A stretch of 57,489 nt of DNA from Bacillota bacterium (GCA_021771185.1 JAETPN010000006.1:1-57489), one strand, 5' to 3'. Shown: positions 42,975 to 52,253, counted from the stretch's first letter. The notes: generated by a model not told the origin, from the letters alone. Numbers and translations: made by a program.

Positions 42975-43001
42975 TATTATATGAAGGAGTACTTTTCTGG
43001 T
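42975..43001 (-). promoter_or_regulatory. Sigma-K-type promoter of the cotD-like gene
   Basis: On the minus strand, AC (43000-43001) is followed by 16 bases and CATATAATA (42975-42983). This matches the sigma-K consensus AC-N16-CATANNNTA fully. cotD is a sigma-K target in B. subtilis. Confidence 0.6.
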
Positions 43002-43019
43002 ATAAGCAAATGTCATGAT

Positions 43020-43050
43020 TAAAAAAAATATCTTTTCAGATATTTTTAAA
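43020..43050 (-). terminator. Terminator after ffh
   Basis: On the minus strand, AAAAATATCT and AGATATTTTT pair around GAAA and are followed by Ts. Confidence 0.85.
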
Positions 43051-44353
43051 ATGGCATTTTAAAATTTCCATTACGCATTTGTTTCATCATTTTTTTCATC
43101 TGTTCAAATTGTTTTAATAAACGATTTACTTCTTCAACACTACGTGCAGATCCCAAAGCAATTCGCTGTTTACGGCTTGCTTTTAAAACTTCTGGATGAC
43201 GTCGCTCATAAGGAGTCATGGATAAAATGATTGCTTCAATATGGGCCATATCTTTCGGATCTACTTTAACATTCGTCAGTCCCATTTTTTTAGCTCCTGG
43301 AATCATTTTAATTAAATTTTCTAAAGGACCCATTTTTTTAATTTGTTTCATATAACCTAAAAAGTCTTCTAAATCAAAACTTCCCTTTTGAAGTTTTTTA
43401 GCTGCCTTCATTGCTTCATCTTCATCAATAACCTCTTCAGCACGCTCAATCATGGTCATCAAATCGCCCATGCCTAAAATACGTGTTGCCATACGTTCTG
43501 GATGGAACATTTCTAATCCATCTAATTTCTCACTTGTACCAATAAATTTAATAGGAACTTGTGTTAAATGGCGAATGGAAAGTGCTGCCCCTCCTCTAGT
43601 ATCTCCATCTAGTTTCGTTAAAATTGCCCCAGTAAGAGGTAACGTTTCGTTAAATCCTTGAATGACATGAACCGCATCTTGTCCAACCATACTATCTAAA
43701 ACAAGAAGAATTTCTTCTGGCTGAATTTCCTCATTGATGTTTTTTAACTCATTCATTAATTCTTCATCAATATGTAAACGTCCAGCGGTATCAATTAATA
43801 CATAATCATAATGATGTTCTTTGGCATAAGTAATTGCATGTTTACTAATTTCTACTGGATTACCAGCACCTTCGTCATAAACTTCAATATTTAATTCACG
43901 ACCTAGTTGCTTTAACTGATCAATCGCCGCTTTTCTATAAACATCACAAGCAACTAATAAAGGTTTCTTTTTATATTTTTTACGAATTACATTTGCAAGT
44001 TTTGCGATTGTTGTTGTTTTTCCACTTCCTTGAAGTCCCACAAGCATTAGCGTCGCCGGATTTCCTTTCATATTTAACTCTTCGGCATCTCCACCTAAAA
44101 GTTCTACTAACTCATCTTTAACAATTTTTACAAACTGTTCTCCTGGTTTTAGACTCTTAGTAACTTCTTCCCCTAACGCCTTTTCTTTTACCTTGGCAAT
44201 AAATTCTTTTACAACGGTATAGTTTACATCGGCCTCTAATAAAGCAAGACGAATCTCTCTTGTAACTTCACTCACATTTGCCTCTGTAATTTTGCCATAA
44301 CCTTTAATTTTATCCATCGCATTTTGTAAACGATCACCTAAATTTTCAAACAT
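43046..44353 (-). CDS. ffh: Signal recognition particle protein Ffh
   Basis: The GTPase of SRP, which targets nascent membrane proteins with 4.5S RNA and FtsY. NG domain: GLQGSGKTTTIAKLA (P-loop), DTAGR and TKLDGDTRGG. The M domain (about 300-435) has methionine-rich helices and the RNA-binding SARSVEEVNRLLKQF. Length 435. It follows a small gene by 4 bases. Confidence 0.97.
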   Translation of the reverse strand: MFENLGDRLQNAMDKIKGYGKITEANVSEVTREIRLALLEADVNYTVVKEFIAKVKEKALGEEVTKSLKPGEQFVKIVKDELVELLGGDAEELNMKGNPATLMLVGLQGSGKTTTIAKLANVIRKKYKKKPLLVACDVYRKAAIDQLKQLGRELNIEVYDEGAGNPVEISKHAITYAKEHHYDYVLIDTAGRLHIDEELMNELKNINEEIQPEEILLVLDSMVGQDAVHVIQGFNETLPLTGAILTKLDGDTRGGAALSIRHLTQVPIKFIGTSEKLDGLEMFHPERMATRILGMGDLMTMIERAEEVIDEDEAMKAAKKLQKGSFDLEDFLGYMKQIKKMGPLENLIKMIPGAKKMGLTNVKVDPKDMAHIEAIILSMTPYERRHPEVLKASRKQRIALGSARSVEEVNRLLKQFEQMKKMMKQMRNGNFKMPF

Positions 44354-44357
44354 ATTT

Positions 44358-44600
44358 TCACCTTTTTCTATTTTTATTTTCTATTATATCAGAATTTTTT
44401 ATGTGATTCACAGATGATAGATTTCCTGCTTGATATACTTCTTTTAGATATTGATCAACCGAATCTTCAAATGTATTTTCTGGATGACTATAGACATAAA
44501 ACATAATTTCACGAGCTAATTTCATTGCCTCTTTATCCGAACTTACAACGTGCTTTCTCAAATAAAATAATAAAGATTCTCCATGATAACTATATTTCAT
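44358..44600 (-). CDS. Small protein upstream of ffh, unknown
   Basis: An 80-residue charged, mostly helical protein (MKYSYHGESLLFYLRKHV, AMKLAREIMFYVY) in the place where Bacilli usually carry ylxM, the SRP cofactor. It does not show the YlxM helix-turn-helix pattern. The ATG at 44600 has AGGTGTGG; an upstream GTG is less likely. Transcribed with ffh, 4 bases apart. A link to protein targeting is inferred only from position. Confidence 0.6.
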   Translation of the reverse strand: MKYSYHGESLLFYLRKHVVSSDKEAMKLAREIMFYVYSHPENTFEDSVDQYLKEVYQAGNLSSVNHIKNSDIIENKNRKR

Positions 44601-44656
44601 ATCTACCACACCTAACTTCTATAGTATAACATAAAATCATAGCTTTATAAATACTT

Positions 44657-44698
44657 GATAAAAAAAAAGAATTAGAGATCTCCGTCATCTAATTCTTC
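44657..44698 (-). terminator. Terminator after rpoE
   Basis: On the minus strand, AAGAATTAGA and TCTAATTCTT pair and are followed by nine Ts. The first arm lies inside the final codons of rpoE. Confidence 0.85.
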
Positions 44699-45133
44699 TT
44701 CATCAAGAACAATATTTAAATCTTCTAGTCCCTGATCTTGATCTAAGATATCATCATCTTCAATAGGTGTTTCTACATCCTCACTAATTTCTTCTTCTAA
44801 AGCATCTTCCACTTCATTATCTTCAACGATATCATCTTCTTCAATGTCATCATCACTCACTTCATCTTCTACATTTAAATCAATGGAATGATGATCCCTT
44901 ACATCCCATTCTCCACTATCTAACATTAAGAAACGTTTATCTAAAGAAATAGATGTATAATAATCACCAATTTTATTCGTATAATCTTCTTCACTATATT
45001 CTAACAAATCACAAATTTCTCTGAAAATTTCAGGTGTGGTCATTGGTTTTTTATTTTCCTTTAAAATCATATACGTTAAATCAGTATAAGGTAAAATTCT
45101 AATTTCCTCTAAGGGCATTTTTTTTAATTTCAT
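44672..45133 (-). CDS. rpoE: RNA polymerase delta subunit
   Basis: Delta speeds RNA polymerase recycling and promoter selectivity in Bacilli. The N-terminal HARE-HTH domain (about 1-90, KPMTTPEIFREICDLLEYS) is followed by a low-complexity Asp/Glu tail (about 90-153), as expected. 153 residues. It is 19 bases downstream of argS. The presence of rpoE is a marker of Bacilli and related lineages. Confidence 0.93.
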   Translation of the reverse strand: MKLKKMPLEEIRILPYTDLTYMILKENKKPMTTPEIFREICDLLEYSEEDYTNKIGDYYTSISLDKRFLMLDSGEWDVRDHHSIDLNVEDEVSDDDIEEDDIVEDNEVEDALEEEISEDVETPIEDDDILDQDQGLEDLNIVLDEEELDDGDL

Positions 45134-45152
45134 AAAAATCCTCTCCTACTAT

Positions 45153-46841
45153 TTACATAAATTCAGGAATCGAAATCATAATAAGATCCAGCATTTCACG
45201 TAAAATTTTACTTGTTAAGTTTAAAATATATAGCCAATCTTCTTTCTTGACTTCATCCTCTAATCCTAAGATATGATTATTTTGATAAAAGGTGTTGGTA
45301 AGTAATGAAAGTTGATAAAGATAATCCGCAATATAATGTGGTTTACGTTCTGTAAAAGCAGAATGTATTGCACGTTCTAACATGATTAACTTTAATCTTA
45401 AATTGCGGTCTTCTTCATTATATACCATATTACTTAGATTATACATTTTATCTTCACTTTTTAATATTCTATGAATTCTTAAATATGTGTATAAAATATA
45501 TGGACCTGTTTTTCCTACAACACTTGAAAATTTATTAATATCAAAAATGTAATCTTTTTCACGACTGTTTTGTAAATCTGCAAATTTTAAAATAGCATTT
45601 ACCACTTTTTTTCGATCCGTCGTACTCATCGCTTTATTATCTTCTTTTTTAGATATAAAAATTTCTTCAGTTTCTTTAAAAAGTTCATCTAATTTTGGGG
45701 TATGACCACTTCTTGTTTTATATGGTTTTCCATCCATTCCATTAATCGTTCCAAAACCTAAATGTTCTAATTTAGCATCCGTAATTCCTGATTTTAAACT
45801 AGCACGAAATACTTGTGTAAAATGAAGACTTTGACGTAAATCTGTCACATATAAAATATAATCTGGATGAAAATCTTGTTCTCTTTGATAAATCGTTGCC
45901 ATATCCGTAGATCCATAAAGATAAGCGCCATTACTTTTTTTATAAATTAATGGTGGAATTTCTTTGGCATCATTTTCTTCACTTACATGAACCACTTTAG
46001 CTCCATCACTATCTTCTAATAGTCCTTTTTCCTCTAGAATTTCTTCTACTTTAGGAATATAAGAACGGGCATCCATTTCCCCATACCAAAGGTCAAAATC
46101 AACATCTAAATATTTATAAATACGTTTAATATCATCACTTGATAACTTTTTAATTTTTTCATAATACTTATAGTATTCTTCATTACCTTCTTGTAATTCT
46201 TTCGTAATCTCAGCACAGATTGCACGAACCTCGTCATCTTCTTTACAACGTGCACTCATCGCTGGATAAATTTCTTCTAAATCTTGAAGTGTTAAATCAT
46301 CCAATTTTAAATTTCTTTGTTGAATACCATAAATGACTTGACCAATTTGTAATCCAAAATCACCAAAATGGACATCACTAATTGTTTTATGTCCCATATA
46401 ATTAATAATTCTTTTAATCGATTCACCAACAATGGCAGGTCTCATATGCCCAACATGAAGAGGTTTGGCAATATTCGCACCACCATAATCAATCACAAAT
46501 GTTTCTGGTTTATCTGGTCTCTTTAACCCAAAATGATCCTGATCATTCATGTCACGAAGTGTTTGATTAATAAAAGCATCACTTAATGTAAGATTAACAA
46601 ATCCAGGCGCAACAAAAGACACCTCTTTAAAATAAAAATCTTTTTCTTCTAAACGATTAATCGCATCAACAAGTTTTTCCCCAATCACTACAGGACTTTG
46701 ATGATACTCTTTCGCTAAACGAAAACAAGCATCACATTGATAATCGCATAGTTCAGGACGATTCGATGGAATCACATGTAAATCTTGATAACCTAAAGAT
46801 TTTCCTGCTTGATTTAAAATTTCTTCTAACTTTTCAATCAT
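45153..46841 (-). CDS. argS: Arginyl-tRNA synthetase
   Basis: Class I synthetase for tRNA-Arg. It has the N-terminal additional domain, the HIGH-like motif KPLHVGHMRPAIVGES with upstream GGANIA, a degenerate KMSK region and a C-terminal DALR anticodon-binding domain (about 440-562). Length 562, near the usual. The start overlaps the ywiB stop by one base. ywiB-argS is conserved in Bacilli. Confidence 0.97.
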   Translation of the reverse strand: MIEKLEEILNQAGKSLGYQDLHVIPSNRPELCDYQCDACFRLAKEYHQSPVVIGEKLVDAINRLEEKDFYFKEVSFVAPGFVNLTLSDAFINQTLRDMNDQDHFGLKRPDKPETFVIDYGGANIAKPLHVGHMRPAIVGESIKRIINYMGHKTISDVHFGDFGLQIGQVIYGIQQRNLKLDDLTLQDLEEIYPAMSARCKEDDEVRAICAEITKELQEGNEEYYKYYEKIKKLSSDDIKRIYKYLDVDFDLWYGEMDARSYIPKVEEILEEKGLLEDSDGAKVVHVSEENDAKEIPPLIYKKSNGAYLYGSTDMATIYQREQDFHPDYILYVTDLRQSLHFTQVFRASLKSGITDAKLEHLGFGTINGMDGKPYKTRSGHTPKLDELFKETEEIFISKKEDNKAMSTTDRKKVVNAILKFADLQNSREKDYIFDINKFSSVVGKTGPYILYTYLRIHRILKSEDKMYNLSNMVYNEEDRNLRLKLIMLERAIHSAFTERKPHYIADYLYQLSLLTNTFYQNNHILGLEDEVKKEDWLYILNLTSKILREMLDLIMISIPEFM

Positions 46842-47191
46842 TACTTTAACACCTCATACTCTATATATAATTTAAATAATTGATCTTCTACTTTATAATG
46901 TAGTTCTAATCTTTGTTCTTCTTTATTCATATAAGAAAGTTCACAAGATAAAGGAAGTGACATTCGATTTTGTTTTAATTCACAACTTGATTTTCCCTGT
47001 TTAGAAAAATCCAAAATTGTTTTTGTTTCACTATCTTCCCGTATTAACTTCATATCATCCGTTAAAAAAAGTGCTGTTTTCACGTTTTGATCATGAAAAA
47101 TTAATTGATCATCATGGATGATTCCAAGACCATGAAACTTATGTGTTTCCATATCATTTTTAACGCTTAAGGTTACCGTCACTTTTGCCAT
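46841..47191 (-). CDS. ywiB: DUF1934 beta-barrel protein (YwiB-like)
   Basis: A 116-residue lipocalin-like beta protein (VTVTLSVKNDMETHKFHG, MSLPLSCELSYMNKEEQRLEL) upstream of argS as in B. subtilis. No enzymatic motif is visible. It is translationally coupled with argS by end overlap. An AAAGAGG site and an extended -10 (TGTTATAAT) precede it. Confidence 0.85.
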   Translation of the reverse strand: MAKVTVTLSVKNDMETHKFHGLGIIHDDQLIFHDQNVKTALFLTDDMKLIREDSETKTILDFSKQGKSSCELKQNRMSLPLSCELSYMNKEEQRLELHYKVEDQLFKLYIEYEVLK

Positions 47192-47297
47192 TGATCTGCC
47201 TCTTTCTTAACTGAATGTAATTATAACATAAGTTTTATAAAAAAGCACTCATATTTTTATCTTTTTTTGTAATACTAAAGTTAGATAGGAGGAATAC

Positions 47298-49259
47298 ATG
47301 AAAAAACGTGAAAAAATATTTAAAATTTTTCTTGCGACTGTCCTTCTTATGATTGCCGGATATATAGGACTTTATGCATGTGCTAGAATGACTCCTAAAT
47401 TATCTATTAATAGTGCGAATTCCTTTTTCTTATATGATAAAGATAATAATTTATATGAAGGAAATCACACGAATGAGTGGGTTAAATTAAAAGATATCTC
47501 ACCACATTTAATTCAAGCAACTTTAGCCATTGAAGATAAAAATTTTTATCGTCATAAAGGATTTGACTATGCTAGAATTTTAAAAGCCATTTACATTAAT
47601 TTTACAAACGGGAAAATTCTACAAGGCGCAAGTACCATTAGTCAACAGTATGCCAAAAACTTATTTTTAGACTTTGATAAAAATTTCAAGCGAAAAATTG
47701 ATGAAGCCTGGTTAACACTACGCCTAGAAATGCATTATAGTAAAGATGAAATTTTAGAAGGATATTTAAATTCAATTAATTATGGTGGTATTTTCGGCAT
47801 TGAAAACGCGAGTCATTACTATTTTAATAAAAATGCCAAAGACTTAACCCTTGCGGAGGCAACCATTCTTGCTGGTATTCCAAAAGATCCATCCTACTAT
47901 TCCCCTATTTCTAATTTAAAAAATGCAAAAAAAAGACAAACCTTAATTTTAGATGTAATGCTAGAGAACAAAATGATTTCAAAAAAAGAATATCATCAAG
48001 CGAAAACGACTGAATTAACCTTTCATCAAGGGGAAGAAAATGAAAATGGAAAAATGTTAATGTACTATCAAGATGCAGTATTAAAAGAATTAAAACATAT
48101 TAAAAGCATTCCTACTTCCTTTTTGGAAACTGGTGGTCTTAAAATTTATACAAATTTAGATAAAGAAGCTCAAAAAAATATGGAAACCAGTATTGAAAAA
48201 AATTTAAATAAAAATGAAGCCCTACAAGTAGCTTCTGTAATGATGAATCCAAAAAACGGAAAAATATTTGCACTTACTGGCGGAAGGGATTATTCAAAAA
48301 GTCAATTTAACCGAGCGACAAATGCAAAAAGACAAGTAGGATCAACCATGAAACCCTTTTTGTATTATGCAGCTTTAGAAAATGGATTTACACCTTCAAC
48401 AACGTTTACAAGTGAAAAAACAACCTTCATGTTTTCGGAAAACAAAACGTATAGTCCAACAAATTATGAAGAAAATTATCCAAATAAAGAAATATCGATG
48501 GCTGCGGCTATTACTTATTCAGATAATATTTATGCGGTTAAAACACATCTATTCTTAGGCGAAAAAACATTGGTTGATACCGCAAAAAGAATAGGTATTC
48601 AAACGCCCATTGATGAACTACCATCCTCTCCCCTTGGCACGAAAGAAATTAATATCATTGATATGATGAGTGGATATGCTACTTTTGCAAATGGTGGTGA
48701 AAAAGTTGAACCATACCTTATTCGTAAAGTTACAGATATTGATGGAAATGTTTTATATAAACACAAAGAAAAAGAAGAGAATGTTTTAAATAAAAGTTTG
48801 GTTTATGTTTTAAATGAAATGCTGAGTAATGCCTATGCAAAAGAATTTATTGATTACAACTATCCTACTTGCATTAATCTGGCTGCTAAATTAACAAAAA
48901 AATATGCGATTAAAACCGGAACTACAAATACGGATCACTTAATTTTTGGTTATAATCAAGATGTTTTAATGGGAATGTGGACCGGATATGATGATAATAG
49001 TGAAACAGATTTAATGGATGGATCAAATATGAAATTAGCCTGGGCTGATAGTGTAGAAAGTTATTTAAAGGATAAAGACACAAAATGGTATGATATGCCA
49101 AATAATGTAGTTGGTGTTTTAATCGATCCAATTAGTGGAAAACCAGCAACTGCTGAAACAAAAAAGAAAAAGATGTTATATTATATTAAAGGAACCGAAC
49201 CTTCGAATGATGAACCAGATCTTGATGCTTTGGTTCCGACCATAAAAAATGATGAATAA
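47298..49259 (+). CDS. Class A penicillin-binding protein (PBP1A-like)
   Basis: Bifunctional glycosyltransferase/transpeptidase of 653 residues. After an N-terminal anchor (about 9-27) the GT51 domain has EDKNFYRHKGFDY and GASTISQQYAKNL. The transpeptidase has RQVGSTMKPF (SxxK, Ser-Thr-Met-Lys), YSDN (SxN) and AIKTGTTNTD (KTG). A GGAGGAAT site precedes the ATG. It is monocistronic, with a bidirectional terminator after it. Confidence 0.95.
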   Translation: MKKREKIFKIFLATVLLMIAGYIGLYACARMTPKLSINSANSFFLYDKDNNLYEGNHTNEWVKLKDISPHLIQATLAIEDKNFYRHKGFDYARILKAIYINFTNGKILQGASTISQQYAKNLFLDFDKNFKRKIDEAWLTLRLEMHYSKDEILEGYLNSINYGGIFGIENASHYYFNKNAKDLTLAEATILAGIPKDPSYYSPISNLKNAKKRQTLILDVMLENKMISKKEYHQAKTTELTFHQGEENENGKMLMYYQDAVLKELKHIKSIPTSFLETGGLKIYTNLDKEAQKNMETSIEKNLNKNEALQVASVMMNPKNGKIFALTGGRDYSKSQFNRATNAKRQVGSTMKPFLYYAALENGFTPSTTFTSEKTTFMFSENKTYSPTNYEENYPNKEISMAAAITYSDNIYAVKTHLFLGEKTLVDTAKRIGIQTPIDELPSSPLGTKEINIIDMMSGYATFANGGEKVEPYLIRKVTDIDGNVLYKHKEKEENVLNKSLVYVLNEMLSNAYAKEFIDYNYPTCINLAAKLTKKYAIKTGTTNTDHLIFGYNQDVLMGMWTGYDDNSETDLMDGSNMKLAWADSVESYLKDKDTKWYDMPNNVVGVLIDPISGKPATAETKKKKMLYYIKGTEPSNDEPDLDALVPTIKNDE

Positions 49260-49290
49260 AAAATCTTACGATTCAGTAAGATTTTTTTCA
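49255..49290. terminator. Bidirectional terminator between PBP1A and the 49266-50102 gene
   Basis: AAAAATCTTAC and GTAAGATTTTT pair around GATTCA. The stem overlaps both gene ends and has A/T runs on both sides. Confidence 0.85.
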
Positions 49291-50102
49291 TTCGTTAAAG
49301 TGATATTTCCTAAAAGAATGTGCTCTTCTGTATAAGGTAGTGTAATCATATTAGTTCCAGCTAAATTAGTTACTTTAACGCCTGCTGGAAGCGTACACGT
49401 AAATTCCCCGTTACTTGCCCTACATCCTGAAACAAAAGCAAGCATAATGCTATTTCCTCTAATTTGATAACCACCAGTTGCTAATTCCTGTGTATCATTA
49501 TCATGAATATCAAATACAAAATAAGGTTGATTTTCACTAGAAGATTGAATATAGTTATTTTCATGTCCTAACATTAAAAAATATCTACCATCAGAACTCA
49601 CATAATACTGTGCATTATCCTCTTCTTCCTCTTTTTCTACAATCTCTTCCTCATCAAGTGTCTTTAAACCAACAAAAGCAAATTCACGTGTTTCCTTATC
49701 ATATGTAACAATTCCTTTATCAAATAAAACATAAGCCACAAGACCTAAGATAATTAAAAACAAAAAACTAGCACATCCATAACCACTTCCACCATCTTTT
49801 TGTTTTTTCTTTTTAGCCTTCTTCTTTTTAGTTTCTTTTAAGGATTCCTCTACATTTTGTTCTTCATTCACTGTTTCATTAGTTAACGACGCTTGATTTT
49901 CAATTGGAAGAGATGAAGCATTCACAGATTCGCTTGAAGAAATTGTTTCTACCGGATTTTCTACTACATGTTGTAAAGGTACAGAATTTAATGGTACACT
50001 TGAAGGTTCCACTATCTCACTACTAGTTCTGGCCCCTGTATAAGGTGTTTTTTCTAAAATCGTAGATTGTTCATTTTGTATTTCACTTTGATTTTCATTC
50101 AT
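49266..50102 (-). CDS. Membrane-anchored protein with low-complexity cytoplasmic region
   Basis: A 278-residue single-span protein. The N-terminal 90 residues are rich in Ser/Glu/Asn. A Lys-rich stretch (KKKKAKKKKQKDGG) precedes the membrane span (about 108-127, ASFLFLIILGLVAYVLF). A Glu-rich linker and an extracellular beta domain follow (SSDGRYFLMLGHENNY, TGGYQIRGNSIMLAF). I do not recognise the family. Its topology resembles the protein at 198-1088, but no similarity is clear. Probably surface-exposed. Confidence 0.65.
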   Translation of the reverse strand: MNENQSEIQNEQSTILEKTPYTGARTSSEIVEPSSVPLNSVPLQHVVENPVETISSSESVNASSLPIENQASLTNETVNEEQNVEESLKETKKKKAKKKKQKDGGSGYGCASFLFLIILGLVAYVLFDKGIVTYDKETREFAFVGLKTLDEEEIVEKEEEEDNAQYYVSSDGRYFLMLGHENNYIQSSSENQPYFVFDIHDNDTQELATGGYQIRGNSIMLAFVSGCRASNGEFTCTLPAGVKVTNLAGTNMITLPYTEEHILLGNITLTNEKNLTES

Positions 50103-50152
50103 TACATATCCCTATCTTTCTAGTATTATTATAACGAATCCAAAAATTTTTG

Positions 50153-50176
50153 TCAAAAAAACACCATAGTGGTGTT
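50153..50176 (-). terminator. Terminator after the 2Fe-2S protein gene
   Basis: On the minus strand, ACACCA and TGGTGT pair around a short loop and are followed by seven Ts. Confidence 0.75.
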
Positions 50177-50396
50177 AATGTAAATACAATTTTATCTGGT
50201 TCATGAGTTCATCTATATTTTCACAAGTAACTAATTTTTTATTCACAATCACAAAAGGTTGTTTTCTACCAATACCACAAGCATTTTGACAACCTACTTT
50301 AATTTCAGCCTGAGGGTCTAAGTCTTGTAATCTCCTTTTTAATTCTTCAAAAGGAACACCACGGCATACATTACAAATACGAAATTCATTCTTCAT
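50175..50396 (-). CDS. DUF1450 thioredoxin-like 2Fe-2S ferredoxin-type protein
   Basis: A 73-residue protein with Cys8 and Cys11 (RICNVCRG) and Cys36 and Cys40 (VGCQNACGIG). This is the pattern of small YuzB/DUF1450 proteins, which have a thioredoxin fold and may carry a 2Fe-2S cluster or a redox disulphide. It overlaps the pduL end by 11 bases, so the genes are coupled. The electron partner is unknown. Confidence 0.75.
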   Translation of the reverse strand: MKNEFRICNVCRGVPFEELKRRLQDLDPQAEIKVGCQNACGIGRKQPFVIVNKKLVTCENIDELMNQIKLYLH

Positions 50397-50967
50397 TTGA
50401 TGGTCCTAAAATGATTGCCTTCGTATCTTTTGTACAAAGATGAGCATTTCCATCATCGGTATCTAAATGTAATTCTAACGTATAACTTGGATCTACCTTA
50501 ACAGAAACATGGTGTAAAATACCACCTTTTAACCCAGGAATTTTTACATCCACTTCATCTACACCTTCTAATCCTAAGTTCTTCACATCCATAGGATTCG
50601 CATGAATATGACGAGTGGCAATAATACATCCCTCTTCTAAAGTTATGTCTCCTTTGGGCCCTATAATTGTAATACTAGCACTATCTTTAATATCTCCAGA
50701 TTCACGAACTGGTGGATTTAGCCCTAAGGTAAACGCATCTGTTTTAGAAATTTCTACTTGTGTATAAGCACGAACAGGACCCAACACGCGAACACGTGCA
50801 ATTTCATTTTTTTTTGTTTTAATCGTTACCGTTTCGTTACAAGCATATTGTCCTGTTTGTGACAATTCATTTTTCTTTGTTAACTCATATCCTTCACCAA
50901 ATAAAATCGCTACATGTTCTTTTGTTAAATGAACATGTCTATTTGAAATACCAATCTTAATTTCCAT
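50386..50967 (-). CDS. pduL: Phosphate acyltransferase, PduL type
   Basis: PduL converts acyl-CoA and phosphate into acyl-phosphate, giving ATP with an acyl kinase. The 193-residue protein shows the metal-binding histidine motifs SNRHVHL at the start and IIATRHIHA, plus VRVLGPVRAYTQVEIS. No encapsulation peptide or microcompartment genes are seen, so it probably acts as a free phosphotransacetylase in fermentation. It is cotranscribed with the HAD and DUF1450 genes by 11-base overlaps. Confidence 0.9.
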   Translation of the reverse strand: MEIKIGISNRHVHLTKEHVAILFGEGYELTKKNELSQTGQYACNETVTIKTKKNEIARVRVLGPVRAYTQVEISKTDAFTLGLNPPVRESGDIKDSASITIIGPKGDITLEEGCIIATRHIHANPMDVKNLGLEGVDEVDVKIPGLKGGILHHVSVKVDPSYTLELHLDTDDGNAHLCTKDTKAIILGPSNEE

Positions 50968-51814
50968 GTTTTTTCACCTTAACTTTCTCTTTTTCTAATT
51001 TTATATTGTGATTTTCTAGATAATTTTCTACATCTTCCAACCTCAACCCTTGTTTTCCTACAGCAATTAAATTTTTGCCAAAACAAGTATATGTCGGTGT
51101 AATATCATCATCGACAACAACATAAGATTGTCCTATATTTCTTTTCAAAATTTCAGCTGCAATACTAAGACCTAAATCTGTATCTGTACGCCCTAATCTT
51201 TCTATTTCAATATTCTCTAAATCAACACCTTGATATCTTAACATATCTCTTGTGTAATTCATATATATATTCCAGCTACTACGAACTAATATTATTTTAG
51301 GATGAACAGCTTGGTGAAGTTTATTTAATGCTTCAACACTTTCAGGTCGAAAGACTTCTGTTTGGAACCATCGTGGTAATTTCTTTTTACTATCATGTTT
51401 TAAATCATATATTTTATATGTTTTTTCTCTCTTATTTTGTAAAACAATTTGATAACAATAAATTCCATCCACTTCTTTAAATTGATGATGCCATTCATAA
51501 TTTTTAAGTTTTTTATTTTCTTTATTTAATTCTTTTTCTAAAGTACTAAAAGACCAACCATTCATATTTATACTTGAAATTTGATCAATCATTTCTTTTG
51601 AAAAATCCATCGATAATTTAAAATGAATATATACATTATGATGTTTCCACGCTTCTTTTAATTCTTCCCTTGGTGGAAAGGTTAACTTAAATTCATCAAA
51701 TACTTCCTGCATATAATCTAGATGTTGTTCAAGTTCTTCTTCATTCATATGAACTACATACTTAGTTAATACACCATCTATATCTAAACTTTCTACTTCT
51801 AAGTTGTGTTTCAT
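50957..51814 (-). CDS. HAD-like protein with long insert, unknown
   Basis: This 285-residue protein starts at 51814 (ATG after GGGGAT; an in-frame ATG 10 codons earlier lies across the -10 element). HAD-type motifs: SLDIDGVLTKY near the N-terminus, VRSSWN in the middle and VVVDDDITP later, with a large insert between the first two. The spacing is like HAD domains of RNA-repair-type (Swiss Army Knife) or similar small phosphatases. The substrate is unknown. It overlaps pduL by 11 bases, an odd partner for a fermentation enzyme. Confidence 0.65.
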   Translation of the reverse strand: MKHNLEVESLDIDGVLTKYVVHMNEEELEQHLDYMQEVFDEFKLTFPPREELKEAWKHHNVYIHFKLSMDFSKEMIDQISSINMNGWSFSTLEKELNKENKKLKNYEWHHQFKEVDGIYCYQIVLQNKREKTYKIYDLKHDSKKKLPRWFQTEVFRPESVEALNKLHQAVHPKIILVRSSWNIYMNYTRDMLRYQGVDLENIEIERLGRTDTDLGLSIAAEILKRNIGQSYVVVDDDITPTYTCFGKNLIAVGKQGLRLEDVENYLENHNIKLEKEKVKVKKHGN

Positions 51815-51839
51815 TTTATCATCCCCATGAACATTATAA

Positions 51840-51862
51840 CACATATTTAAAAATTTATTTAA
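51840..51862. promoter_or_regulatory. Divergent regulatory gap between the HAD-pduL operon and gerQ
   Basis: On the minus strand, TGTTATAAT (extended -10) serves the HAD-pduL operon. On the plus strand, a CATATT followed after 15 bases by TATACTAA is a weak sigma-E-like match for gerQ. Confidence 0.35.
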
Positions 51863-51887
51863 TATACTAAATTGAAAGGATGATACA

Positions 51888-52223
51888 ATGAATAATTATT
51901 ATCAAGGGCAACCCGGAAGCCCATTATTTACAAACTCCGGAATAGAAACACCAAACCAAGCTAATGCACCTATTCCACCATTTAATAATGGAAATAATAA
52001 TCAATATATGGATCAAACATTAAATCAAAATATTGGAAAAAAGCTCACTGTTTTTGCAACTTTTAATGGTTCTGTTGAATGGCCAAATAAAGCATTTACT
52101 GGGATTTTAGAATTTGCGGCAATTGATCATTTAACTTTAAGCGACCCAACGACTGGAAAATGGTATGTCATTCCATCTATTTATATTAACTATGTAGAAT
52201 CCGATGAAAAGATCATTGAATAA
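51888..52223 (+). CDS. gerQ: Spore coat protein GerQ
   Basis: GerQ is an inner coat protein required for the cortex-lytic enzyme CwlJ to function and is cross-linked by transglutaminase in Bacillus. The 111-residue protein has an Asn/Pro/Gln-rich N-terminus (about 1-45). The conserved GerQ domain follows: NIGKKLTVFATFNG, EWPNKAFTGILEFAAIDHLTL, SDPTTGKWYVIPSIYINYV. A GAAAGGATGAT site precedes the ATG. Confidence 0.88.
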   Translation: MNNYYQGQPGSPLFTNSGIETPNQANAPIPPFNNGNNNQYMDQTLNQNIGKKLTVFATFNGSVEWPNKAFTGILEFAAIDHLTLSDPTTGKWYVIPSIYINYVESDEKIIE

Positions 52224-52224
52224 G

Positions 52225-52253
52225 TTGATTAATCCGACAAGATTTGCTATAAT
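52225..52253 (+). promoter_or_regulatory. Promoter of the LemA gene
   Basis: TTGATT (52225-52230) and TATAAT (52248-52253) with 17 bases between and an extended TG. It begins in the gerQ stop region. Confidence 0.75.
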
